A program made the translations under genes and the position numbers. A DNA stretch of 64,000 nucleotides from Paracoccus everestensis (GTDB lineage: Bacteria; Pseudomonadota; Alphaproteobacteria; Rhodobacterales; Rhodobacteraceae): contig NZ_CP090836.1 of NCBI RefSeq assembly GCF_021491915.1, positions 1,536,501 through 1,600,500 of the forward strand. The letters run 5' to 3'. Each line of letters starts with the position of its first letter. Position 1 is the first letter of the stretch. Shown here one piece after another: positions 1 through 7,915 of the stretch. Below the pieces are notes generated by a model. That model saw only the letters and a list, made by a program, of their open reading frames with translations, made no database searches and was not told the origin of the DNA.

Positions 1-603
1 GGCCATGTGGGCATTTTGAATGGGGGCTGGCCCAAGGGGCAGGTCGCCCCCAGTTCCATCACCCTGTCGGGTCGCACGGTGGGCATCGTCGGCATGGGCT
101 GCATCGGCAAGGCATTAGTCCGGCTGCTGCGCGCCTTTGGCTGCACGATCCTGTACACCAAGCGAAACCCGCTGCCTTCGGCCGAGGAAGCGGACCTGAA
201 TGCCCGCTTTGCGCCCTTGGACGAGCTGCTGACGGCGTCCGATGTCGTGACGCTGAATTGCGACCTGAACGACAGCACCCGGAACCTGATCGACGCCCGC
301 CGCCTGGCGCTGATGAAGCCCGACGCAATCCTGGTCAACGCCGCGCGGGGCGGGGTTCTGGTCGAAGCCGACCTGGCCCAGGCGCTCCGCGAGGGCCGGC
401 TGCGCGGTGCCGGGATCGACGTCTTCTCGGTCGAGCCGATCACGCCTGACAATTCGCTGCTGGGCCTGGACCGGGTTGTCCTGACCCCGCATCTGGGGGC
501 GTTGGATGCAAACGGCTTTGCGCCGTCTGTCACGCGGATGATGGACAACCTGCTGGCGGTGCAGAACGGCACGCCGCCGCGCGACATGGACATTCTGGTC
601 TGA
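1..603 (+). CDS. D-2-hydroxyacid dehydrogenase, C-terminal part (5' end outside window)
   Basis: NAD-dependent D-isomer 2-hydroxyacid dehydrogenase, which interconverts a 2-oxoacid and a D-2-hydroxyacid in the cytoplasm. The frame is open to the window edge, so the GTG at 7 is probably internal and the N-terminal catalytic lobe is missing. Seen in the sequence: the Rossmann dinucleotide motif GIVGMGCIG near visible residue 28, the family Arg region NAARGG, a conserved Asp/Glu stretch (GIDVFSVEP) and the catalytic His in TPHLG near the C-terminus. The substrate cannot be told from the fragment; glyoxylate/hydroxypyruvate reductase or phosphoglycerate dehydrogenase-like are possible. It ends at a hairpin shared with convergent dctA. 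Confidence 0.85.
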   Translation, partial: GHVGILNGGWPKGQVAPSSITLSGRTVGIVGMGCIGKALVRLLRAFGCTILYTKRNPLPSAEEADLNARFAPLDELLTASDVVTLNCDLNDSTRNLIDARRLALMKPDAILVNAARGGVLVEADLAQALREGRLRGAGIDVFSVEPITPDNSLLGLDRVVLTPHLGALDANGFAPSVTRMMDNLLAVQNGTPPRDMDILV

Positions 604-613
604 CAAACGGAAA

Positions 614-635
614 GGCACCGCAGCGATGCGGTGCC
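614..635. terminator. Bidirectional hairpin terminator between the dehydrogenase gene and dctA
   Basis: Perfect inverted repeat GGCACCGCA / TGCGGTGCC with a 4-nt loop lies 10 nt after the stop of the upstream gene and 22 nt after the stop of convergent dctA. Flanking A and T residues are short, so strength is uncertain, but position and symmetry fit a shared terminator. Confidence 0.7.
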
Positions 636-657
636 CTTATGTTGGCGGAAAAGCGCG

Positions 658-2028
658 TCAGTCGGCGCTGCGTTCACCCAGCTGCAGGCCGGCGGGCGCC
701 ATGGCCAGCCCCGGGGCGGGAACGATGAAGTCTTCCGGATCCTGCCCGCCCATCACGGCATCGAACCGTTCGCGGTCCAGCGCGCCATGCCAGCGGCTGA
801 CGACCACGGTCGCAACCGCATTGCCAATGAAGTTGGTGATCGACCGGCATTCCGACATGAAGCGGTCCACGCCCAGGATCAGCGCCATCCCGGCGACAGG
901 CACGGTCGGCACCACCGACAGCGTGGCGGCCAGCGTGATGAAGCCCGCACCCGTGACGCCCGCCGCACCCTTGGACGACAGCATCGCGACCAGCAGCAGC
1001 AGCACCTGCTGTTGCAGCGAGAGGTCGGTGTTCGTCGCCTGTGCGATGAACAGCGCGGCCAGCGTCATGTAGATGTTGGTGCCATCCAGGTTGAAGCTGT
1101 AGCCGGTCGGCACGACAAGGCCCACTACGGGACGTGCGCAGCCTGCCTTTTCCATCTTTTCCATCAGCGAGGGCAGGGCGGATTCCGACGACGACGTTCC
1201 CAGGACCAGCAGGATTTCCGCCTTCAGATAGGAAATCAGCCGGAAGATCGAGAACCCGTTGACCATGCACACGGTGCCCAGGATCACGATCACGAACAAC
1301 GCCGAGGTTAGGTAGAACGTGCCCACCAGCATCGCCAGGTTCATGATCGACGCGATGCCGTATTTGCCGATGGTAAAGGCAAAGGCACCAAAGGCGCCGA
1401 TGGGGGCTGCCTTCATCAGGATGTCCACCACGCGGAAGATCGCAAAGCTGGCCGATTCCAGGATGTTCAGCACGGGCTTGCCCTTGTCGCCCACTAGGAT
1501 CAGGCCGATGCCGAACAGGATCGCGACGAACAGCACCTGCAGGATGTTGCCTTCGACAAAGGCCGACACCAGCGTGGTCGGGATGATGTCCATGACAAAC
1601 CCGGTCAGCGATGTTTCATGCGCCTTTTCGGTATAGGTCGCCACGGTAGAGGAATCCAGGGATGCCGGGTCGATGTTCATTCCCGAACCTGGCTGGATCA
1701 CGTTGGCTACGATCAGCCCCACGATCAGAGCCAGGGTCGAGAAGGTCAGGAAATAGGTGAAAGCCTTGCCCACGACGGACCCAACGCCGCGCAGCGATCC
1801 CATGCCCGCCAAGCCGGTGACGATGGTCAGGAAGATGACCGGGGCAATGATCATCTTGACCAGCTTGATGAAGCCGTCGCCCAGGGGCTTCAGTGCCTCG
1901 CCCGTTTGGGGATAGAAATGACCCAGCAGGGCGCCCGCCGCGATGGCGATGATGACCTGGAAGTAAAGGTGACGATAGAACGGCCGTTTTTCATGGGCCA
2001 TGGGATGCGCGGAAGTGTCCAACTGCAT
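658..2028 (-). CDS. dctA: C4-dicarboxylate:cation symporter DctA
   Basis: Inner-membrane symporter of the DAACS family, importing succinate, fumarate and malate with protons or sodium. The 456-residue protein has the usual length and many hydrophobic helices, with family motifs such as [17 protein letters not shown] and a glycine-rich [17 protein letters not shown] segment. The ATG at 2028 is chosen because GGAGG lies about 7 nt upstream; an in-frame ATG further out (2133) would add an unrelated non-hydrophobic leader. The gene is divergent from dctB-dctD, the classical arrangement in which DctB/DctD senses dicarboxylates and activates dctA. A palindrome in the intergenic region is a candidate DctD site. 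Confidence 0.95.
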   Translation of the reverse strand: MQLDTSAHPMAHEKRPFYRHLYFQVIIAIAAGALLGHFYPQTGEALKPLGDGFIKLVKMIIAPVIFLTIVTGLAGMGSLRGVGSVVGKAFTYFLTFSTLALIVGLIVANVIQPGSGMNIDPASLDSSTVATYTEKAHETSLTGFVMDIIPTTLVSAFVEGNILQVLFVAILFGIGLILVGDKGKPVLNILESASFAIFRVVDILMKAAPIGAFGAFAFTIGKYGIASIMNLAMLVGTFYLTSALFVIVILGTVCMVNGFSIFRLISYLKAEILLVLGTSSSESALPSLMEKMEKAGCARPVVGLVVPTGYSFNLDGTNIYMTLAALFIAQATNTDLSLQQQVLLLLVAMLSSKGAAGVTGAGFITLAATLSVVPTVPVAGMALILGVDRFMSECRSITNFIGNAVATVVVSRWHGALDRERFDAVMGGQDPEDFIVPAPGLAMAPAGLQLGERSAD

Positions 2029-2163
2029 GGAAAGGCCTCCTCCTGCCTGTATGTCGATGCGATCGGGACATCCTACGCGGGCCGCATGGTTGCCCAAAAA
2101 ACTTGCGGCATAGCGGCAATGCGCTGAAAACATGGCTATTTTCGGGTCTCAGCCCTGAAAAGA

Positions 2164-2181
2164 TGTGTGGTTTTCCGCACA
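2164..2181. promoter_or_regulatory. Candidate DctD-binding palindrome upstream of dctA
   Basis: TGTGTGGTTTTCCGCACA is an inverted repeat with one mismatch pair (TGTGYGG-TTTT-CCRCACA), about 136 bp upstream of the dctA start. It resembles the DctD upstream activating sites of rhizobial dctA, which are built on TGTGCGG/CCGCACA half-sites. Binding is inferred; no sigma-54 type -24/-12 promoter could be found between it and dctA. Confidence 0.5.
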
Positions 2182-2195
2182 GGCTCAAACTGCTA

Positions 2196-2213
2196 GTGTG
2201 GGATTTGAAACAC
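2196..2213. promoter_or_regulatory. Possible second, weaker DctD half-site repeat
   Basis: The half-site GTGTGG recurs 31 bp (about three helical turns) from the first palindrome and is followed by an imperfect GAAACAC arm. Tandem strong and weak sites on one helix face are known for DctD in rhizobia. The match is much poorer than that of the first site. Confidence 0.3.
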
Positions 2214-2257
2214 CATTCCGGGGGCGCCAGGGCTTGGCGGACACAGAAGGCACCGTA

Positions 2258-3919
2258 TTGAGTGCTGGCGATTCGCCAGCCCTGCCACGCGTGGCGGGAT
2301 GGTTTGCGATGCTGACGGCCTTGGCATTGCTGGTCCTGGTTCCGGCCGCAACCTTCTGGGCTATCCGCGCAGGCGCGTTAGAGGATCTGCGCAATGAAGG
2401 GCTTGCCGCAGCTCAGTCACGTGCCCTGACGCTGGAAAGCATCCTTGACCGGCAGCGCGCGGTTGTCGCCATCCTGGCCGACGACGCCATGGTCAAGTCC
2501 ATCCTGCGCGGATCGGCGCGCGAAGGGCGCGATGCGGTATCGGCCAAGCTGGAGCGCCTGGGGGCCGAGACGCAAAGCGCGGTCCTGTATCTGCTGGATG
2601 CCGATGGCCGGACCATTGCCGCGTCGAACTGGAACCAGCCGGACAGTTTCGTGGGGCACGATTACAGCTTTCGCAATTATTTCCGCCAAGCGCATCCCAC
2701 GGCGATGGAATTCGCGCTTGGCACCGTCAGCGGGCAGCCGGGGCTGTACCTGTCCCACGATGTGCGCGACGGCGCGGCGGTTTTGGGGGTCGTGGTTGTC
2801 AAGGTGCAATTCGATGCGCTCGAGTCAGCCTGGGCGCGCAGCCCGAACGCCACCCATGTGACCGAAGGCGACGGCCGCGTCATCATCACGACGGATCCCG
2901 CGCGCCGCTTTGCGGTCGCGGTTCCGCCGGCGCCTGACAGCCTGCCCATCACCCTGCCGGTCCGGGGGACGAGATGGACCGTGACCATGCTGGTCCCGCT
3001 GCGCGAGGTCCAGCAGACGGCAGGCTATGCCGCAGGCGCGGCAGGCTTGGCGGTGCTGCTGCTGCTGGCAATGGCCGATCAGGCCCGCCGGTCGCGCCTG
3101 CGGTCAGTTCGAAAGGCTGCGGCCGACCGCAGCTATCGTGCGGAACTTGAACGCGCGGTGACTGAGCGCACCCGCGACCTGTCCGAGGAGATGCGCGAAC
3201 GTCAGGCTGCACAGGCAAGGCTGTCGCAAATGCAGGCCGATCTGGTCCAGGCCAATAAGCTGGCAACGATGGGCCAGATCACCGCAGGCGTCGCGCACGA
3301 GATCAACCAGCCACTGGCGACGATCCGGCTGCTGGCGGAAAACGCACAGGTCATGCAGCCATGCGGTCCTGCAAGCGACAACCTGACCCGCATTGCCCGC
3401 ATGACCGACCGGATCGGCCAGATCACCGACCAGCTTCGCGGCTTTGCCCGCAAGGCGACTGGTCAGGTCACCGCCGTTCCTCTGCGCCCAGTGATCGAGG
3501 CGTCCTTGCTGCTGACCGCCAGTCGCCGCAAGGCTGGGGACATCGCCATCCACCTTCCCGATATGCCGGAAGGACTGGCCGTCATGGGCGAACAGGTCCG
3601 GCTGGAACAGATCCTGGTCAACCTTCTGACCAATGCCTTCGAGGCCCAGGAAGGCTGCCCCGATCCGTGGATCCGTATCGAGGTCGGTGCACGGGGGGAT
3701 CGCGTCGTGGTGACGGTTGCCGACAACGGACCCGGCATATCGCCAGATGTGATGAAACAACTGTTCGCGCCCTTTGCGACCGGCAAGGCGCAGGGGCTTG
3801 GCCTTGGCCTCGTCATTTCCCGCGACATCGCCCGCGATTTCGGCGGCGAATTGACGGCGGATGAACCGGTCCTAGGCCGCGGGGCGGCGTTTCACCTGAC
3901 GCTGAGGAAAGCCGCATGA
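2258..3919 (+). CDS. dctB: C4-dicarboxylate sensor histidine kinase DctB
   Basis: Membrane sensor kinase that detects periplasmic C4-dicarboxylates and phosphorylates DctD. The order is: TM helix (about residues 14-36), a periplasmic PDC/Cache-like domain, a second TM helix (about 254-274), a coiled coil, a HisKA domain with the phospho-acceptor His near residue 347 (GVAHEINQPLATI), and an HATPase domain with N box (EQILVNLLTNAFEAQ), G1 (VADNGPGI) and G2 (GLGLGLVISRDI). The start is uncertain. The frame extends back to a GTG at 2165, but that codon lies inside the DctD-like palindrome, whereas the TTG at 2258 has AGAAGG 7 nt upstream and still precedes the first TM helix. It overlaps dctD by 4 nt (ATGA). 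Confidence 0.85.
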   Translation: MSAGDSPALPRVAGWFAMLTALALLVLVPAATFWAIRAGALEDLRNEGLAAAQSRALTLESILDRQRAVVAILADDAMVKSILRGSAREGRDAVSAKLERLGAETQSAVLYLLDADGRTIAASNWNQPDSFVGHDYSFRNYFRQAHPTAMEFALGTVSGQPGLYLSHDVRDGAAVLGVVVVKVQFDALESAWARSPNATHVTEGDGRVIITTDPARRFAVAVPPAPDSLPITLPVRGTRWTVTMLVPLREVQQTAGYAAGAAGLAVLLLLAMADQARRSRLRSVRKAAADRSYRAELERAVTERTRDLSEEMRERQAAQARLSQMQADLVQANKLATMGQITAGVAHEINQPLATIRLLAENAQVMQPCGPASDNLTRIARMTDRIGQITDQLRGFARKATGQVTAVPLRPVIEASLLLTASRRKAGDIAIHLPDMPEGLAVMGEQVRLEQILVNLLTNAFEAQEGCPDPWIRIEVGARGDRVVVTVADNGPGISPDVMKQLFAPFATGKAQGLGLGLVISRDIARDFGGELTADEPVLGRGAAFHLTLRKAA

Positions 3920-5238
3920 CGGGACTGGTCCGGCTGGTGGACGATGACGAGGATTTGCGCGCGGTCCAAGTGCAGACCCTGAAAATGGCGGGTTTGCAGG
4001 TCGAGGATTTCAGCCTTGCCGCCGATGCCCTGAAAGGGATGACGCGCGATTATCCGGGCGTCGTTCTGTCCGATGTGCGAATGCCCGGGATGGATGGGCT
4101 GCAATTCTTCGGCCACCTGCACGCCATCGACGCGGATCTGCCTGTGATCCTGCTGACCGGGCATGGGGACGTGCCGATGGCGGTGGCCGCGCTGAAGGCA
4201 GGGGCTTATGATTTCCTGACCAAGCCCGTGGCGCGCGACGGGCTGCTGGCCGCGCTGAACCGCGCCTTGTCGGCCCGCGCACTGGTGCTGGAAAACCGCG
4301 ACTTGCGGCAGGCCAGCCACGACGCATCGGGCAGCTTTCCCGAACTGTCCGGCAGCAGCGAGGTGATGGCCCATCTGCGCGCAGCCCTGGACCGCGTGGC
4401 CGGCGCGGGGGGCAGCGCCCTGCTGACCGGACCTGACGGCGCGGGCAAGCTGGTCCTGGCCCGCGCCATCCACCGCCAAGGCCCGCGCCGCGCCCGCAGT
4501 TTCGTGCATCTGGCTTGCGACGCCCTGGACGATGCACGTTTTGAAGCCGACCTGCTGGGCAGCGAAGCGCCGGGACCGCGCGGCACCCGGCAGACGGGCC
4601 AGTTGGAACGGGCGCAGCGTGGGGTGTTGTTCCTGGACCGCGTGGATGGGCTGTCGCCCTCCATGCAGGCGCGGCTGGCCGCGGTGCTGGAGGCAGGTGA
4701 GTTCTGGCCCACCGGCGCCGCCGCGCCGCGCCCGACGGATGTGCAGCTTCTGGCCTCGACCAGCGCCGATCTTGCGCGGCTGGCGGCGGATGGCCGGTTC
4801 GACACGAGACTGTTCTATCGCCTGTCGGGCACGGTGCTGCCCGTCCCGTCGCTGGCAGAGCGTCGAGAGGACATCCCGGCGCTGTATCGCCATTTCCTGC
4901 TGGCTGCCTGTGCGCGGCTGGATCGGCCAGCGCCCGCGATGACGGGCGCGGTCAAGGCGCGGCTGTCGGGGCATGGCTGGCCGGGCAACCTGCCAGAACT
5001 GCGGGGATTTGCCGAAAGCCAGGCTCTTGGCGTGACGCCCTTTGATGCGCAGGGCAACAACGATGCACCGGGATTGGCCGATCTGGTGGCCGCATACGAG
5101 GCCGAACTGATCCGTGATGCCCTGCGGCTGGCGGGCGGGAATGCAACGGCTGCGATGGGACGGCTGCAACTGCCGCGAAAGACGTTTTACGACAAGCTGG
5201 CCCGGCACGGGATCAGGCCCACGGATTTCCGGCGCTGA
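3916..5238 (+). CDS. dctD: Response regulator DctD, with degenerate sigma-54 activator motifs
   Basis: NtrC-family response regulator partnered with DctB, with a receiver domain (acidic pocket VDDDED, phospho-acceptor D53 in LSDVRMPG, K103), a central AAA+ domain and a C-terminal Fis-type HTH (about residues 400-432). The AAA+ domain is unusual. Walker A is GPDGAGK (172-178), but the loop that normally carries GAFTGA reads SEAPGPRGT. Walker B is LFLDRVDG, with Arg in place of the catalytic Glu. The sensor II region reads WPGNLPELR, where WPGNVREL is usual. Known background: NtrC of Rhodobacter capsulatus also lacks GAFTGA and works with the housekeeping sigma factor. Inference: this DctD probably does not open sigma-54 promoters. 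ATGA overlap with dctB. Confidence 0.9.
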   Translation: MTGLVRLVDDDEDLRAVQVQTLKMAGLQVEDFSLAADALKGMTRDYPGVVLSDVRMPGMDGLQFFGHLHAIDADLPVILLTGHGDVPMAVAALKAGAYDFLTKPVARDGLLAALNRALSARALVLENRDLRQASHDASGSFPELSGSSEVMAHLRAALDRVAGAGGSALLTGPDGAGKLVLARAIHRQGPRRARSFVHLACDALDDARFEADLLGSEAPGPRGTRQTGQLERAQRGVLFLDRVDGLSPSMQARLAAVLEAGEFWPTGAAAPRPTDVQLLASTSADLARLAADGRFDTRLFYRLSGTVLPVPSLAERREDIPALYRHFLLAACARLDRPAPAMTGAVKARLSGHGWPGNLPELRGFAESQALGVTPFDAQGNNDAPGLADLVAAYEAELIRDALRLAGGNATAAMGRLQLPRKTFYDKLARHGIRPTDFRR

Positions 5239-5245
5239 TCAGCGC
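5232..5245. repeat. 14-bp perfect palindrome spanning the abutting stop codons of dctD and cysW
   Basis: GCGCTGATCAGCGC contains the TGA of dctD and, on the other strand, the TGA of cysW. The two convergent genes abut with no spacer and no other terminator is visible, so this short dyad may be the only transcription stop structure. Confidence 0.4.
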
Positions 5246-6069
5246 GTCCGTCCCTCGATGATGGTTTTCAGGACCAACACGATGAGGGCGATCAGGGTCA
5301 GGGTCGATGCGGCGGCAAAGGCGCCGGCGGTATTCAGGTCGTTGAACAGCAGCTCGATCTGCAAGGGCAGGGTGTTCGTCTGCCCCCGGATTGCGCCCGA
5401 TACGACCGAAACTGCGCCGAATTCCCCCACTGCCCGCGCCGTTGCAAGCACCGCGCCATAAAGCAGCGCCCAGCGGATATTGGGCAGCGTCACCCGACGG
5501 AAGATCTGCCAGCCGGACGCGCCCAATGTGAGAGCCGCCTGTTCCTGTTCCGACCCCTGGGCCTGCATCAGGGGCAGAACCTCTCGGGCAACGAAAGGAC
5601 CGGTCACGAACAGCGTCACGAGGACGATGCCGGGCAGCGCGAACAGGATCTTGATGTCGCCCGCCGCAAGGACGGGGCCAAGCAACCCTTGCCGGCCGTA
5701 AAGCAGCAAATAGCAGACCCCGGCGATGATGGGTGAGATGGAAAACGGCAGCTCGATGATGGTCAACAGCAGCTTGCGACCGGGGAACGTGAAGCGGGCG
5801 ATCAACCACGCGGCGCTGATCCCGATGGCCAGGTTGACCGGCAGGGTGATCACGGCGACGACCGAGGTCAGCCAGATCGCGTGCAGCGTGTCGGGCGCCA
5901 GGATGTTCTGGGCAAAGACCGCAAAGCCTTCGGACAGCGCGCGCCAAAGGATATAGATCAGCGGCACGACGACGATGAACAGCGTCAGCGCCACGGCCAG
6001 GCCGATCAGCAGCCGTGCGGTGCCGCGATCGGGGCGGGGGGCAAGGGCTGCGGGGGCTAGCGCGTTCAT
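5239..6069 (-). CDS. cysW: Sulfate/thiosulfate ABC transporter permease CysW
   Basis: Inner-membrane permease subunit that pairs with CysT in the CysA-energised sulfate/thiosulfate importer. The 276-residue protein has six hydrophobic segments and the permease cytoplasmic-loop motif around EQEQAALTLGASGWQIFRRVTLP, the EAA loop that contacts CysA. CysW-type features include VARFTFPGRKLLLTIIELPF and REVLPLMQAQGSEQE. It is the last gene of a four-gene operon and its start overlaps the cysT stop by 4 nt. Its stop abuts that of dctD from the other strand. Confidence 0.95.
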   Translation of the reverse strand: MNALAPAALAPRPDRGTARLLIGLAVALTLFIVVVPLIYILWRALSEGFAVFAQNILAPDTLHAIWLTSVVAVITLPVNLAIGISAAWLIARFTFPGRKLLLTIIELPFSISPIIAGVCYLLLYGRQGLLGPVLAAGDIKILFALPGIVLVTLFVTGPFVAREVLPLMQAQGSEQEQAALTLGASGWQIFRRVTLPNIRWALLYGAVLATARAVGEFGAVSVVSGAIRGQTNTLPLQIELLFNDLNTAGAFAAASTLTLIALIVLVLKTIIEGRTR

Positions 6070-6923
6070 GCCGGAACCCTCCGCCGGGTCAGGCGCGCTT
6101 GCAGCCAGTTCGACAGCGCCAGCAGCACAAGGGCGATGGCGACCAGTGTCAATGCGATGGCCGCAGCACCGTTATAGTCATATTCCTCAAGCCGGATCAC
6201 CGCCAGAAGCGAGGCGATCTCGGTCTTCATGGGCAGGTTCCCGGCGATAAAGATCACCGCGCCGAATTCGCCCAGCGAGCGCGCAAAGGCGATGGTTGTG
6301 CCGATCAGGAAGGCAGGCAGGATCGCCGGAAAGATCACCCTGGTGAAGATCTGGAATGGCGTCGCGCCCAGCGTGCGGGCGGCTTCTTCCTGGCCGGGGT
6401 CCAGATCCTCGAGGATCGGCTGGACGGTGCGGACCACAAAGGGGATCGAGGTAAAGGACATCGCGATCGCAATGCCCCAGATGGTATAGACAACCGAAAT
6501 TCCGGTGGGCGCCAGGATCGCGCCATACCAGCCATTCGCAGAAAACAGCGCCGTCAGCGCCAGACCCGCCACGGCGGTGGGCAGGGCAAAGGGAATGTCC
6601 ATCATCGCATCCAGCAGCCGGCGACCCGGAAAGCGATAGCGGACCAGCACCCAGGCCATCAACAGCCCGTATGCCGCATTGAACACCGTCGCCAGGGCGG
6701 CCGCGGTGATGGTCAGGCGCAGCGCGGCCAGTGTGCGGGGGGCGGTCACGATCTCCCAGAACCGGGTGGGGCCGATTTCCGCCCCCTTCAGCACCAGGGC
6801 GATGACGGGCAGCATCACGATGATGCCGACATAGGTCAGCGTCAGGCCCATGGTCAGGCCAAAGCCCGGAAGCACCCGTTTTTGCCGCCCGGCAGGGGCG
6901 TCGATGACCGCCGCAACGCTCAT
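6066..6923 (-). CDS. cysT: Sulfate/thiosulfate ABC transporter permease CysT (CysU)
   Basis: Second membrane permease of the sulfate importer, 285 residues, with the EAA loop visible in GQEEAARTLGATPFQIFTRVIFP and the CysT-typical run DIPFALPTAVAGLALTALF. It has six predicted membrane segments. It lies between sbp and cysW, overlapping both by 4 nt, so translation of the operon is probably coupled. The start ATG at 6923 overlaps the sbp stop. Confidence 0.95.
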   Translation of the reverse strand: MSVAAVIDAPAGRQKRVLPGFGLTMGLTLTYVGIIVMLPVIALVLKGAEIGPTRFWEIVTAPRTLAALRLTITAAALATVFNAAYGLLMAWVLVRYRFPGRRLLDAMMDIPFALPTAVAGLALTALFSANGWYGAILAPTGISVVYTIWGIAIAMSFTSIPFVVRTVQPILEDLDPGQEEAARTLGATPFQIFTRVIFPAILPAFLIGTTIAFARSLGEFGAVIFIAGNLPMKTEIASLLAVIRLEEYDYNGAAAIALTLVAIALVLLALSNWLQARLTRRRVPA

Positions 6924-7915
6924 TGGTTCACGAACACGGAATCAAGGATCCCGCCTTCGGCGAAATGTTCTTGCTGGACCTTGTCCCAGCCGCCGAACAC
7001 CTCTTCGACCGTGACCAGCTTCACCTTGGGGAAGTTCGCGGCGAATTCGGCGGTGATCGCCTCGTCATGCACGCGGTTGAAGTTTTGCGCAAGGATACGC
7101 TGCGCATCGGGCGAATACAGGAAATCGAGATAAGCCTTCGACACCTCGGCGGTGCCTTTGCTTTCCGCGTTCTCCGTCACGACAGCGACCGGGAATTCGG
7201 CCAGAACCGACAGCGATGGCGTGACCCGTTCCAGTTTCGCATCGGCATATTGGCGGGCAATGCCGCCGGTTTCGGCCTCGAAGGTGATCAGCACGTCGCC
7301 AATGCCGCGTTCGGCGAAGGTTGCGGTGGCCGCACGCCCGCCTTGGTCGAAGACCGGCACGTTGGCAAAGACCTTCTTGACGAACTCCTGCGCCGCCGCC
7401 TGATCCCCGTTGTTCTTGTCCAGCGCATAGGCATAGGCCGCAAGATAGGTATAGCGCGCATTGCCGCTGGTCTTGGGGTTCGGGAAGATGACCTGAACCC
7501 CTTTTTGGATCAGGTCATCCCAGTCGTCGATGTTCTTGGGATTGCCTTCGCGCACCAGGAATGCGGGCAGCGAATAATAGGGCGACGCCTGGTTCGGGAA
7601 TGCCTCGCGCCAGTCGGCGCCGACCAGGCCGTCCTTGGCCAGCACGTCGATATCTGTCACCTGGTTGAAGGTCACGACATCGGCGGGCAGCCCTTCCAGG
7701 ATTGCGCGCGCCTGTTTAGACGAACCGCCATGGGACTGGTCGATGGTTACGCTGCGGCCCGTTTCCGCCTGCCATTTCTCGGCAAAGACCGGGTTCAGTT
7801 CGGCAAACAACTCGCGTGCGATGTCATAGGATACGTTCAGGATCGCGTCCTGCGCGGCGACGGGCGATGCAAGGCCCAGAACAAGGGCAAGGGCAGTGGT
7901 CAGGCGGGTTTTCAA
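6920..7915 (-). CDS. sbp: Sulfate-binding periplasmic protein
   Basis: Periplasmic substrate-binding protein of the sulfate/thiosulfate ABC importer, 331 residues, with a cleavable signal peptide (MKTRLTTALALVLGLASPVAAQ) and the family signature ILNVSYDIARELF just after cleavage. Conserved binding-site stretches are DQSHGGSSKQARAIL and NPKTSGNARYTYLAAY. Whether it prefers sulfate (Sbp) or thiosulfate (CysP) cannot be read with certainty; the NVSYD start favours Sbp. The start overlaps the end of cysA by 4 nt. Confidence 0.92.
   Translation of the reverse strand: MKTRLTTALALVLGLASPVAAQDAILNVSYDIARELFAELNPVFAEKWQAETGRSVTIDQSHGGSSKQARAILEGLPADVVTFNQVTDIDVLAKDGLVGADWREAFPNQASPYYSLPAFLVREGNPKNIDDWDDLIQKGVQVIFPNPKTSGNARYTYLAAYAYALDKNNGDQAAAQEFVKKVFANVPVFDQGGRAATATFAERGIGDVLITFEAETGGIARQYADAKLERVTPSLSVLAEFPVAVVTENAESKGTAEVSKAYLDFLYSPDAQRILAQNFNRVHDEAITAEFAANFPKVKLVTVEEVFGGWDKVQQEHFAEGGILDSVFVNQ

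Noticed and set aside
2029..2163. Sigma-54 promoter for dctA
   Set aside because: No GG-N10-GC with correct spacing and flanks on the minus strand; the nearest GGGC...ATGC candidates have a spacing that is 2-3 bp too short.
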